32,689 nt of DNA from NCBI GenBank assembly GCA_018372555.1, contig JAHAIU010000016.1:1-32689 (forward strand), written 5' to 3'. The notes under the pieces are model-generated. The model saw nothing but the letters and a program-made list of their open reading frames with translations, ran no database searches and had not been told where the DNA came from. The translations under genes and the position numbers were made by a program. This DNA comes from Clostridium sp. (GTDB lineage Bacteria; Bacillota; Clostridia; Clostridiales; Clostridiaceae). Shown piece by piece: positions 1-8,307 of the stretch (position 1 is the first letter of the stretch; each line of letters opens with the position of its first letter).

Positions 1-119
1 CTTCTCTCCTTTTCTAAGGGGGTATTATTTAGTTTCGCAAACCTATTGTATTTCCTTTGGTTGAGAAGAGCAATGTTCATATAACTTAACAGATCGTAAA
101 AAATAAATGGAGGGATTTT

Positions 120-848
120 ATGAAAAATATAGCAGCATTTTTTGATATAGATGGAACAATATATAGAGAAGGTTTAATCACTGAGGTTTTTAAGAAAATA
201 ATAAAATATGAACTAGTTAGTGAAAATAAGTGGTATAACGATGTAAGGCCTTCATACCTAAAGTGGGATAAGAGACAAGGGGATTATGACACTTATCTTT
301 TAAAAATGGTAGATATTTATGTAGATGCTATTAAAGGAATAGATAAATATCATATTGATTATATTGCAAAGAAAGTAATTGAACAAAAGGGAGATAGAGT
401 ATATACCTTTAGTAGAGAAAGAATAAAGTGGCATCAAGATCAAGGACATATAGTAATTGCAATTTCTGGTTCACCATATGAGCTTGTAAGAGAAATGTCT
501 AAAAAATATAATATGGATGATTTTAAGGGAACTATATATAAGTTAGATGGAGATAACAAATATAGTGGTGAAGTTGTACCTATGTGGGATCATGAAAGTA
601 AACTTATGGCTATAAAGGAATTTGAAGAAAAATACAATATAGACTTAAGTAAAAGTTATGCTTATGGAGATACTTCAGGAGATATATCTATGTTTCAATC
701 AGTAGGAATTCCTTATGCAATTAATCCTACTAAGGAATTATTAGATAAGGTTATGGATGATAAAGATATAAGAGAAAAAATAAAAGTAATAGTTGAAAGA
801 AAAGATGTTACTTATAGTTTAAATGTAAATTGTATAGAAACTGTATAA
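120..848 (+). CDS. HAD-IB family phosphatase (SerB-like)
   Basis: Predicted cytosolic haloacid-dehalogenase-type phosphohydrolase of 242 aa. All four HAD motifs are visible. Motif I is DIDGT with the nucleophile Asp9 and acid/base Asp11. Motif II is in AISGSP (Ser116). The motif III lysine is about Lys161 in ESKLMAI. Motif IV is YGDTSGD (Asp184/Asp188). The helical cap inserted between motifs I and II (about residues 15-105) fits subclass IB, the group that includes phosphoserine phosphatase and other small-molecule phosphatases. The substrate cannot be told from sequence. The start is supported by GGAGGG a few bases upstream. No partner gene is adjacent; it looks monocistronic. Confidence 0.85.
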   Translation: MKNIAAFFDIDGTIYREGLITEVFKKIIKYELVSENKWYNDVRPSYLKWDKRQGDYDTYLLKMVDIYVDAIKGIDKYHIDYIAKKVIEQKGDRVYTFSRERIKWHQDQGHIVIAISGSPYELVREMSKKYNMDDFKGTIYKLDGDNKYSGEVVPMWDHESKLMAIKEFEEKYNIDLSKSYAYGDTSGDISMFQSVGIPYAINPTKELLDKVMDDKDIREKIKVIVERKDVTYSLNVNCIETV

Positions 849-993
849 TAGGATAGACAGCGTTATACTAAGAATATATAATATTTAAGTATGAAATGTT
901 TTAAATATGAATTAATTTAATAAAATATAGAGATTTTATTGTAACTTATATATACATTTCAGATTAGATATTATGTAATTAAGGAGATTTATA

Positions 994-1503
994 ATGTTAA
1001 CTATAAGAGATAAAGCTTTAGAAGAAAAGTTAAAACAGTTAAGAAAGGCAATTGAAATAGTAGGAGGAAACTCTTTATTAAGTAAATTAGGAAGTGAAGA
1101 AGAGTTAGCAATTTTTATAATTAATAATGCTCTTTCTGACTTAAGTGAAGGTATAGAGATTCAAGGAAAGAATTATGCTTTAAATAATCTTTTAAAAACA
1201 AAAATTAATTATGAGAAAAACTATATTAAAACTAAGAAAGTTTTTCTTCAAAAAATAACATATAAGATAAATAAATATAATACTTATTTAGATTCTTTAA
1301 TAAGAAAGTATAAGAAAACTGGAGGAATTGAGGAGTATAGAGCTATAAAGGAAGAAATAGAAGAAAGATATTCTATGGATATAAATAGTTTTATATTATC
1401 TGAGATTGAAATAAATGAAGACATGATAGAGTCCTATTATGGTGAGTATCTAAACTCCAAAAAAGAAGATTTTATAAATTCTATTATAAGTAGTTTAATA
1501 TAA
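994..1503 (+). CDS. hypothetical protein, charged alpha-helical, 169 aa
   Basis: I do not recognise this family. The start has a good SD (AAGGAG, spacing about 8). The protein is rich in Lys, Glu, Ile and Asn, with no signal peptide or membrane segment, and is predicted mostly helical with possible coiled-coil stretches around residues 1-25 and 60-125. Codon use is like that of its neighbours. It has its own RBS and sits 145 bp after the HAD gene, with no clear terminator between. It is followed after 62 bp by a 47-aa basic protein with a very strong RBS, so the two may be co-transcribed. A real gene by length and SD; function unknown. Confidence 0.7.
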   Translation: MLTIRDKALEEKLKQLRKAIEIVGGNSLLSKLGSEEELAIFIINNALSDLSEGIEIQGKNYALNNLLKTKINYEKNYIKTKKVFLQKITYKINKYNTYLDSLIRKYKKTGGIEEYRAIKEEIEERYSMDINSFILSEIEINEDMIESYYGEYLNSKKEDFINSIISSLI

Positions 1504-1565
1504 AATCATAAATTTTGCATCTCGGGGGAAAATAGAATAGAAGATATTCTTTAGGAGGTGCAGTT

Positions 1566-1709
1566 ATGAGAAATAAATTAATGAGGAAAATGAAAAGAAC
1601 CTTTAAAAAATCTAAGGCTAAAAGCAAAGTGTTATTTGAAATAGCTGATGATTTTATGGACATAATTCAAAATGCCAAAACATATAAAAAAATGAAAAAA
1701 AGAAGATAA
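1566..1709 (+). CDS. small, highly basic protein, 47 aa
   Basis: A short ORF with a near-perfect SD (AGGAGGTG, 1553-1560) five bases before the ATG and a TAA stop at 1707-1709. The product is strongly positive: Lys/Arg make up over a third of the residues, with basic runs at both ends (RNKLMRKMKR at the start, KKMKKRR at the end) around a short amphipathic segment (VLFEIADDFMDIIQ, about residues 22-35). The charge suggests nucleic-acid or ribosome binding, but that is inference and no family is recognised. It is followed directly by the hairpin repeat at 1715-1800, which probably terminates it. Confidence 0.6.
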   Translation: MRNKLMRKMKRTFKKSKAKSKVLFEIADDFMDIIQNAKTYKKMKKRR

Positions 1710-1714
1710 ATTTT

Positions 1715-1800
1715 AAGGAGTTGTCGCACAATTAAAAATTAAGAATTAAAAATGATTAATTTTTAATTCTTAATTTAGGCTGTTTGCGCGATAGCTCCTT
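1715..1800. repeat. dispersed hairpin repeat, copy 1 (likely bidirectional terminator)
   Basis: An 86-bp imperfect palindrome. The outer arms start AAGGAGTTGTCGCACAA and end TTGCGCGATAGCTCCTT. An inner, nearly perfect AT-rich palindrome is built on AATTAAGAATTAAAAAT and its complement. A diverged second copy with the same arms lies at 8171-8285. Both copies sit between convergent genes, here between the 47-aa gene and the minus-strand threonine ammonia-lyase, so transcription termination in both directions is likely. Confidence 0.75.
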
Positions 1801-1879
1801 AGTTTTATAAGTATCTCAAGTAAACAATATTCATAGTTTATGTTGCTAGTTATTCATTAAAAAATAGCTTAATAACTTA

Positions 1880-3079
1880 TTAGTACATTTGTTTAATTTT
1901 AAATCCTTTTTTAGTTAAGGCTTCTCTAATCATTTCTATATGATGATGACCATTAGTCTCCACAGTTACTTCAAGTAAAACATTTTTAAGTCTATTAACT
2001 GCCTTAAATTGATTATGCTCTAGTTGAACAACATTGGCATTAAGTTCTGATAAAATTCTAGATATTTCTTGAAGCTGTCCTGGAACATCTGGAAGTTCTA
2101 CTGAGAAACAGAATAACCTACCTCTTTCAACTAAACCATCGCTTATTAGAGATGATATAGTAAGCATATCAATATTACCACCACTAATTATTGAAACTAC
2201 TTTTTTACTTTCTAAATCTAATTTTTTTAATGCAGCTAGAGAAGCAGCACCAGAAGCTTCAGCTAATAATTTATGCTTTTCACATAAAATTAAGAAAGCT
2301 TCAGCAATTTCTTTATCGGACACAGTAATAACTTCATCTACATATTCTCTAATAATGCTATATGTTAATTCCCCCGGTGACTTTACAGCTATACCATCAG
2401 CTATAGTATTTACTGATTCAAGAGAGTGAAGTTTACCTTCTTTAAAGCTTTTCTCCATAGCATTAGCACCTTCGGCTTGTACACCTATAATTTTAATATT
2501 AGGATTAATTTCTTTAGCAGCTAAAGATACACCACTTATTAATCCGCCACCACCAATAGGACAAATAATAATATCAATGTTTTCTAAATCTTCAAATATT
2601 TCTAAAGCTATTGTTCCTTGTCCATAAATAACATCCATATCGTTAAAAGGATGTATAAAAATAGAGTTATTATCTCTTTCTAAAGACTTTGCTTTTAGGA
2701 AAGCGTCATCATAACAACTACCATGCAAAACTACTTGTCCACCATACTCTTGAGTTGATTGAACCTTTAAATAAGGTGTATTTTTAGGCATTACTATCGT
2801 AGAGTTTACACCTAAAAGATTTGCAGCATAAGCCACACCTTGGGCATGATTCCCAGCTGAAGAACAAACTACACCCTTACTTTTTTCTTCTTCACTTAAA
2901 GATCTTATTTTATTTAATGCACCTCTTATTTTATAAGCTCCTGTGACTTGTAAATTTTCACATTTCATATAAACTGAACAATTATTCAATGAAGAAAAGA
3001 TATTGCTATAAAGCAAAGGAGTCTTATTAATTACGTCTTTTATATTTTCTCTAGTTCTTTTTATTTGATTTAAATGCAT
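1880..3079 (-). CDS. ilvA: threonine ammonia-lyase (threonine dehydratase), PLP-dependent
   Basis: A 399-aa fold-type II PLP enzyme that deaminates L-threonine to 2-oxobutanoate, feeding isoleucine synthesis or threonine catabolism. The PLP lysine is Lys50 in TGAYKIRGA. The substrate/PLP loop SAGNHAQG is at 74-81 and the phosphate-binding GGGGLISG at 176-183. After the catalytic domain (about 1-320) there is one ACT-like domain (about 325-399, starting FCFSVELPDVPGQLQEI), giving the roughly 400-aa form rather than the 500-aa E. coli IlvA form. The SD is GAGGTGG before the ATG. It is monocistronic with no ilv genes nearby, so anabolic versus catabolic role (ilvA or tdcB type) is open. No T-box is visible upstream. 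Confidence 0.93.
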   Translation of the reverse strand: MHLNQIKRTRENIKDVINKTPLLYSNIFSSLNNCSVYMKCENLQVTGAYKIRGALNKIRSLSEEEKSKGVVCSSAGNHAQGVAYAANLLGVNSTIVMPKNTPYLKVQSTQEYGGQVVLHGSCYDDAFLKAKSLERDNNSIFIHPFNDMDVIYGQGTIALEIFEDLENIDIIICPIGGGGLISGVSLAAKEINPNIKIIGVQAEGANAMEKSFKEGKLHSLESVNTIADGIAVKSPGELTYSIIREYVDEVITVSDKEIAEAFLILCEKHKLLAEASGAASLAALKKLDLESKKVVSIISGGNIDMLTISSLISDGLVERGRLFCFSVELPDVPGQLQEISRILSELNANVVQLEHNQFKAVNRLKNVLLEVTVETNGHHHIEMIREALTKKGFKIKQMY

Positions 3080-3446
3080 AAGTTTCCACCTCTAGTAATA
3101 ATTATAAGATTAATTATATCATTGGTTAATAAATATATGAAGATTCTAAATATAAAAAATATAGAATTTTGTTAAAAAATTGACTATAAAACTAGTTTAT
3201 GATTAATTTTAATCGAATTCTCGGAAAAGTTGATAAGATGGCATATATAGATTATGTATTAAGAAAATCTTAAAGTTATAAAAAATAAATTTAGAATTAT
3301 ATTTATTTAATTTATAGCATTTATATGTGAATTAGTGATTATATATTAAATGTAAGCTATTATACAAATACATAAATAGAAATATAGAATAGTTTTAAAA
3401 TACTATATTTATTATTTTTCATTACTTATTAATTGGGGGAAGTTAT
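3080..3446. other. intergenic region between divergent genes
   Basis: This 367-bp AT-rich spacer between divergent ilvA and a membrane-protein gene must hold promoters for both. On the minus strand TATAAT-like hexamers occur within about 50 bases of the ilvA start, but -35 matches are weak. A CodY-like box with 12 of 15 matches to AATTTTCWGAAAATT lies at 3216-3230. I see no RNA element such as a T-box and no convincing ORF. Confidence 0.4.
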
Positions 3447-3947
3447 ATGAAAAAAGTATATAAGATATTATTAGTTTTACATTTATTTGTTGGTTTAGGT
3501 GCAATGGCTGGAGGCAGCGCTGCTATAGTATCACCACAATCACCAATGGGTATCTCAACTGATGTTCTGAACAATTCACCTTTTAGTGATTTTCTTATAC
3601 CAGGAATAATATTATTTGCTGTAATTGGCGTAGGAAATATATTTAGTGCTATAATGATGTTTTTTAAGTTAAAGTATCAAGGTTATATAAGTAGTATTTT
3701 TAGCTTTGCATTAGTAATATGGATAATAGTACAATGTATAATGCTAAGAACTATAGTTGGCCTGCATATAATTTTCTTTATAATAGGATTAATACAATCA
3801 ATAATATCTATAATAATATTGTTTAATCAGCATACATTTATTACAAATATAATTATTAATATAATTTCAAAGCTATCTGATAAATATCCTAATAATCCGA
3901 TTATTAAAACTATATATAGACTAATACGGAATTTAGTTGAAATTTAA
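3447..3947 (+). CDS. small integral membrane protein, 166 aa
   Basis: Unrecognised membrane protein with four probable transmembrane segments: about residues 6-28, 50-72, 80-98 and 104-126. The first could be an uncleaved signal anchor. A conserved-looking loop (PQSPMGISTDVLNNSPFSDF) joins helices 1 and 2 and would face outside if the N-terminus is cytosolic. The C-terminal 40 residues are hydrophilic and cytosolic in that model. The start is supported by GGGGGA about six bases upstream. No informative partner is adjacent, and function is unknown. Confidence 0.7.
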   Translation: MKKVYKILLVLHLFVGLGAMAGGSAAIVSPQSPMGISTDVLNNSPFSDFLIPGIILFAVIGVGNIFSAIMMFFKLKYQGYISSIFSFALVIWIIVQCIMLRTIVGLHIIFFIIGLIQSIISIIILFNQHTFITNIIINIISKLSDKYPNNPIIKTIYRLIRNLVEI

Positions 3948-4350
3948 ATTAATTTTTATTTTAAATATGATGACATTGAGAATTTCGAATGGCTTTTTCC
4001 TAGAATGCTTAAATAATGAAACCAGAAAGTTTAGAAGATGTAAAAAGTATTATAATAAATTTTAAAAGTTAGAAAATTTAATTAAGTAAATAGTAAATCT
4101 ATTAATATTGGATATCGTATTACTCAGAAATGTGTATACGGTATTTTTTTATAATATTATTATTTTCAATAGATGCATTATCAATAAGGGAACTTTACAG
4201 ATTATATTAATATAAACAATTTATCAATTAGGGATATTTTTATTTATCAAATGCTAATCTCTCTTATTATAAGTAGAAAAGTTAATAATTTTAATAGTTT
4301 AAGTAAAAAATAGAGTTATTACTAATGATAAAACTTAAATGGAGGAGAGT
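3948..4350. other. intergenic region with a terminator and a 14-bp palindrome
   Basis: About 400 bp with no convincing ORF. It holds the terminator at 4112-4151, which lies unusually far (165 bp) past the preceding stop, and a perfect 14-bp palindrome TTATATTAATATAA at 4202-4215 about 135 bp before the YhgE start. The palindrome could be an operator, but AT-rich palindromes occur by chance in this DNA. Confidence 0.4.
4112..4151 (+). terminator. intrinsic terminator
   Basis: The stem ATATCGTAT pairs with ATACGGTAT with one G-U pair and extends by a few bases into the loop. It is followed by a run of seven or more T. It ends transcripts from the 3447-3947 gene or from an unknown short transcript in 3948-4111. 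Confidence 0.65.
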
Positions 4351-6504
4351 ATGAAAAATATATTTAAAATATTTCTAAGGGATTTAAATAGCATTTTAAG
4401 GAATTATGTTGCAATAATTATTATTTTAGGGCTTATGATTTTACCATCATTGTATGCTTGGTTTAATATTAGAGCCAGTTGGGATCCTTATGGAAGTACT
4501 GGAGGAATAAAGGTAGCAATAGTTAATAAGGATAAGGGGGATAATCTTCAAGATAAATTTATTAATGTTGGAGATGAACTTGTAGAAAAGCTTAAAGATA
4601 ATACTAACCTAGGCTGGGAGTTTGTATCTGAAGAAGAGGGTAATTCAGGAGTTGAAAAAGGAAAATACTATGCAACAATAATAATTCCTGAAGAATTTAC
4701 TAGTGAAACACTGTCTATAATGGAAAAGTCAATAAAAAGACCAACATTGATATATAAGGTAAATGTAAAAAGTAATGCAATTGCACCTAAAATAACAGAT
4801 AAGGGTGTCACGTCAATTAAATCTCAAGTAGATACTAATATTATCGAAACTGTAGATGGAATAATATTTATGGTACTAAATGAGGCAGGGATAAGTATTG
4901 AAGGTTCAAAAGATAAAATATTAAAACTTATAAATGGAATTATTGAATTAAATAATAAGGTTCCAGAAATAGAAAATGTAATTATTGATTTAGATACTGG
5001 CAGTTCTAAAATTGAAGATTTAATTTCAAGGACTAAAGAAAATTTACCATTAGTAAAAGATACTTTAATTTCAAGTGATAAGTTATTAGTGGATACTAAA
5101 AATGCATTAGAAAAATCGAAGGGAGCATTAGCAGAAGTAGCACCAGTTGTTAAGTCAGACTTAGAATTAGTCAATAGGGAACTTAATAACTTAGAAGGAA
5201 TAATAGATACGGTAATTAATATTAATGTTGATAAAAATGCTATTATTAACGGATTAGATAATATTAGTGTAAAAAGTAACGAGATAAATAGTAAGATTAA
5301 TAGAATTATAAAATCTTTAGAACCATTATCAAAATTTAATGAGAATTTAAAAGAAATATTAAATGATTTATCCCTAGCAAGTTCTAAATTAAGTTCTGTT
5401 ACAGATATTATAAATCAAATAAGTAATGCAGTTAATAATGTAAAGCCTATAGATAAAACTAAACTTCAGGAGATAAAAGCATTAATAGCCAATAATAGAA
5501 GTATAGTTTTAAATATCTTAAACAACTATGATTCAAAGTATATTCCAGCTATTAATAATGCTATAGATGAGTTAACTAAGATATCTAATAATTCAATTAA
5601 GTTATTAGAGGAAGCAACATTAGCAATTCCAGATATAGATAATTTACTTAATACACTAAATAATGCATTAAATCTTAGTAAAGGTGATATAGAAAAGTTA
5701 AATAATGAAATGCCAATAATTAAAGCTAGATTAAATAGTATTGCCTCAAAACTAGTAGCTTTAAATAAAGAAGAAGATATAGATAAGCTTTTATCTTTAT
5801 TAAAGAATGATTGGGAGGCTGTTAGTAAGTTTTTAGGAAGTCCTGTTGAAATTAAAGAGGAGACATTATTTCCTATACCTAATTATGGGTCAGCTATGTC
5901 ACCATTTTATTCTACTCTTGCTTTATGGGTAGGAGCATTAATTCTAGTTTCTTTATTAACTACAGAGCCACATGGATTTAAGAAAGATATTAAATTTAAG
6001 ACTTACGAAAAGTACTTTGGAAAATTTCTGACCTTTGGATTTATTGGAATATGTCAGGCATTAATATTAACTTTAGGTGATATATATTTACTAAAGTGCT
6101 ATGTCTTAAATAAAGGTTTATTTATAGGGATAAGTCTTTTAAGTAGCATAATATTTATATTAATAGTATATACTTTGGTTTCTATATTGGGCAATGTTGG
6201 AAAGGCTATAGCTGTAGTACTACTAGTTATTCAAGTTGCAGGCGCAGGTGGAACCTTCCCTGTAGAAGTAATGCCGAGTTTCTTTAAAAAAGTAAATCCA
6301 TTTTTACCATTTACTTATTCAATATCAGCTATGAGAGAGGCGGTAGCTGGAGTGGTTAAAGAAAATCTATTAAGAGATTTAACTATGATTATAAGTTATG
6401 GAGTAATATTTATATTAATAGGATTATTCTTAAAGGGGCCAATAAATAGAATAAGTAGAAAGTTTATAGATAAATTAAATGAAAGTGGACTTATAGGTCA
6501 TTAA
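4351..6504 (+). CDS. YhgE/Pip domain-containing membrane protein (ABC-2 permease-like)
   Basis: A 717-aa membrane protein of the YhgE/phage-infection-protein family. One N-terminal membrane helix (about 15-34) is followed by the typical YAWFNIRASWDPYGST segment. A long extracytoplasmic domain of about 470 residues follows, mostly Asn/Ile/Lys/Leu-rich helices likely forming coiled coils. A C-terminal block of about five helices (about 520-700, with LALWVGALILVSLL and a GAGGTFPVEVMPSFF loop) resembles ABC-2 permeases. Family members are linked to phage attachment, type VII secretion or envelope functions, but this one's role is not known. I place the start at 4351: an in-frame ATG 12 bases earlier overlaps the SD GGAGGAG (4341-4347), which is well placed only for 4351. 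The terminator at 6507-6537 follows. Confidence 0.88.
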   Translation: MKNIFKIFLRDLNSILRNYVAIIIILGLMILPSLYAWFNIRASWDPYGSTGGIKVAIVNKDKGDNLQDKFINVGDELVEKLKDNTNLGWEFVSEEEGNSGVEKGKYYATIIIPEEFTSETLSIMEKSIKRPTLIYKVNVKSNAIAPKITDKGVTSIKSQVDTNIIETVDGIIFMVLNEAGISIEGSKDKILKLINGIIELNNKVPEIENVIIDLDTGSSKIEDLISRTKENLPLVKDTLISSDKLLVDTKNALEKSKGALAEVAPVVKSDLELVNRELNNLEGIIDTVININVDKNAIINGLDNISVKSNEINSKINRIIKSLEPLSKFNENLKEILNDLSLASSKLSSVTDIINQISNAVNNVKPIDKTKLQEIKALIANNRSIVLNILNNYDSKYIPAINNAIDELTKISNNSIKLLEEATLAIPDIDNLLNTLNNALNLSKGDIEKLNNEMPIIKARLNSIASKLVALNKEEDIDKLLSLLKNDWEAVSKFLGSPVEIKEETLFPIPNYGSAMSPFYSTLALWVGALILVSLLTTEPHGFKKDIKFKTYEKYFGKFLTFGFIGICQALILTLGDIYLLKCYVLNKGLFIGISLLSSIIFILIVYTLVSILGNVGKAIAVVLLVIQVAGAGGTFPVEVMPSFFKKVNPFLPFTYSISAMREAVAGVVKENLLRDLTMIISYGVIFILIGLFLKGPINRISRKFIDKLNESGLIGH

Positions 6505-6506
6505 AA

Positions 6507-6537
6507 ATAAGAGGTTGCTTTAGTGCAGCCTCTTATT
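6507..6537. terminator. bidirectional intrinsic terminator
   Basis: A 13-bp stem (AATAAGAGGTTGC with GCAGCCTCTTATT, one G-U pair) around a 5-nt loop lies between convergent genes. It overlaps the last codons of the minus-strand gene ending at 6536. Confidence 0.75.
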
Positions 6538-7054
6538 AATTTAAAATATCTTCTATTATCATATCTATTTCTTTAATTTCTTTATCCGTATAAGTTAATA
6601 TACTATAATCATACGGATAATTATCAAGAGATCTCTCTGTCTTATGGTTATTTTGCTCAGTGGTTAAAATGCTTTCATAATCAACTCTAGTTATATGAAT
6701 TGATACTGTTCTACCGATACTTTTTAAACATTCTATTTCTCTAGGAAATCTTGCATCAGGGATAAGTACAATATCAAAATCATTTTTAACTAAATTAATA
6801 ATTTTAATAAGCTCATTTATTAAATACATTTCATCTTGAGCTCTCATCTTATCTCCTAATTTTTGAAGAATATCTCTACCAACTTCATTTTTAATACCAT
6901 TCCAATTATAAACCTGAGTTGCTACCATTTTTAAATAGTCAGCATAATGAATAATAAATACTTTTTGTCCTTTAGCCTTAAGTTTTAACTTTAATTTATG
7001 GGCAAGTGTATCCTTACCATGTCCAGCAGGACCAGAAATTGTTATACATTTCAT
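6536..7054 (-). CDS. P-loop kinase, deoxynucleoside-monophosphate-kinase-like
   Basis: A 172-aa soluble P-loop NTPase. Walker A is GPAGHGKDT (8-16) close to the N-terminus, as in nucleotide kinases. Later motifs include GRDILQKLGDKMRAQD (about 58-73) and LIPDARFPREIE (about 97-108), the Asp-x-Arg-Phe-Pro pattern found in phage T4 gp1-type dNMP kinases and related bacterial proteins. The likely role is phosphorylation of a nucleotide, but the exact substrate is inference and it may be a distant relative such as a dephospho-CoA-kinase-like protein. The start ATG at 7054 is preceded by GGAG with 9-nt spacing; a TTG one codon earlier (7057) is an alternative. It is monocistronic and could be phage-derived, though no phage genes are adjacent. 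Confidence 0.7.
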   Translation of the reverse strand: MKCITISGPAGHGKDTLAHKLKLKLKAKGQKVFIIHYADYLKMVATQVYNWNGIKNEVGRDILQKLGDKMRAQDEMYLINELIKIINLVKNDFDIVLIPDARFPREIECLKSIGRTVSIHITRVDYESILTTEQNNHKTERSLDNYPYDYSILTYTDKEIKEIDMIIEDILN

Positions 7055-7134
7055 CAATATATTCTCCTTTTCTTTAGTATTTGGTTTATTTATAAATAAT
7101 TATATCATAAGAATATTTTATTAGTACATTAAAC

Positions 7135-7312
7135 TATTGCAATAAAATGCGAAGCATTTTCATTAATGAAGGAATGAAAAAATTAAAAAATGTCTAAAAA
7201 ATCCTTGCAGATTTTTTAGACATTCTTTAAAACAAAAGAGGTTTTATAATGCAAAAACTCTTCCTTCATTCTTTTATTCTCTTATTTTTTTTATTTTATG
7301 ACAATTGCAATA
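7135..7312. repeat. branched nested inverted-repeat element, no ORF
   Basis: A 178-bp segment in the largest gene-free gap, with paired arms arranged as a branched structure. The outer arms TATTGCAA/TTGCAATA are at 7135-7142 and 7305-7312. A hairpin AAAATGC-GAA-GCATTTT lies at 7144-7160. A 10-bp stem joins AATGAAGGAA (7165-7174) to 7261-7270. It encloses a perfect 15-bp hairpin (7189-7203 with 7210-7224) and a smaller one (7238-7260). On the minus strand the 15-bp hairpin is followed by a T-rich run, so it could terminate transcripts there. It may be a MITE remnant, a structured RNA or compound terminators. No target-site duplication is visible. Confidence 0.5.
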
Positions 7313-7650
7313 TTATAAAAATTTATTTTTAGTGAAAAATAGAAAGTTCCTAGATTTCTCTAGAAACTTTCAAATTAACGATGAAAAAAGGAACTATGAT
7401 TATAATAAACAAAAGATAGCTACATAACTAGATCGATACTAACATAAGTTTACCAAGAATAACTTCTATCTAGAATTATGCCCATTAATTTGGGTTATAG
7501 ACATTTTATTTTAATAAATCCTAAAAATAATAACAAAATATATTTATAAATATATGATTATCTAATGCTTATTCATATACAATTACTAAAGGTTTATTTG
7601 TTTTATTTCTTAATATATAATATAAGTAGTAAATTATAGGGGTGTAGGAT
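7313..7650. other. gene-free stretch with hairpins, upstream of the deacylase
   Basis: 338 bp with no ORF carrying an SD. Visible structures are a hairpin at 7342-7371 (GAAAGTT and CTAGA arms around one mismatch and a 4-nt loop) and a short CCCA/TGGG hairpin near 7482-7495. I recognise no known riboswitch consensus. Confidence 0.35.
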
Positions 7651-8136
7651 ATGTCAAAAGAAAAATCAATTAAAACAAATGCAATGAGGATATTAGATAA
7701 AAATAATACACAGTATTCAGTAACTACTTACGATACTAGTGATGGTAAAATTGATGGTGTGTCAGTTGCTGAAAAGGTAAATAGAAATAAAGAAGAAGTC
7801 TTTAAAACTTTAGTTACAATTTCTAATTCAAAGAACCTTTATGTTTTTTTAATTCCAGTAGCTGAGGAACTAGATTTAAAGAAGGCTGCTAAGACAGTAG
7901 GAGAGAAGTCGGTTGAAATGCTTAAATCAAAAGATTTATTATCATTAACAGGATATATACACGGTGGATGTTCACCTATAGGTATGAAAAAAGAATATAA
8001 AACAATAATTAATGAATCTGCAAAAGAATTGAATGAAATAGTTTTTAGTGCTGGTAAAATAGGTTACCAAATAAACATAGAATTATTAGAATTAGAAAAA
8101 GTATTAAATTTTACATATGCAGATGTAATAAAATAG
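7651..8136 (+). CDS. ybaK: Cys-tRNA(Pro)/Cys-tRNA(Cys) deacylase, YbaK type
   Basis: A 161-aa trans-editing protein of the YbaK/EbsC family, which hydrolyses mischarged Cys-tRNA(Pro). The whole length matches the single-domain fold: N-terminal KTNAMRILDKNNTQY, the central VFKTLVTISNSKNLYVFLIPV strand pair, and the family-typical GYIHGGCSPIGMKK segment (about 107-120) near the substrate pocket. A lysine in FKTL (about residue 51) fits the conserved pocket lysine. It is cytosolic. The start is supported by a GGGGTG-type SD. It is followed by hairpin repeat copy 2, which probably terminates it. It stands alone with no proS nearby. Confidence 0.9.
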   Translation: MSKEKSIKTNAMRILDKNNTQYSVTTYDTSDGKIDGVSVAEKVNRNKEEVFKTLVTISNSKNLYVFLIPVAEELDLKKAAKTVGEKSVEMLKSKDLLSLTGYIHGGCSPIGMKKEYKTIINESAKELNEIVFSAGKIGYQINIELLELEKVLNFTYADVIK

Positions 8137-8170
8137 ATAAAAATTTATGCTATATTAAAACCTTATTAAA

Positions 8171-8285
8171 AAAAAGGTGCTGTCGCACAATGAAAAGTTA
8201 ATTTTAGTAATTCTGTAAGAATTGCATTAATAATTTTTCATTTTTAATTCTTAGTTTAATATGTTTGTGTGACAGCTCCTTTTTT
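8171..8285. repeat. dispersed hairpin repeat, copy 2 (likely bidirectional terminator)
   Basis: A 115-bp palindrome with outer arms AAAAAGGTGCTGTCGCACAA and the near-complement ending GTGTGACAGCTCCTTTTT. An inner hairpin (AATGAAAA... to ...TTTTTCATT, about 8189-8243) is followed by a TTTTTAATTCTTA segment shared with copy 1. The left A-run and right T-run make it a good terminator in both directions, between the convergent deacylase and DUF2207 genes. Confidence 0.75.
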
Positions 8286-8307
8286 ATTAATTAATATTTT
8301 CTAAGAT

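Noticed and set aside
1..68. Possible structured leader: CTTCTC at 1-6 pairs with GAGAAG at 63-68
   Set aside because: Only six pairs close a long loop, the left edge is cut by the window, and no known riboswitch or RNA consensus is recognisable.
7249..7332. 27-codon hydrophobic ORF inside the branched inverted-repeat region
   Set aside because: No SD, and the sequence is accounted for by the complementary arms.
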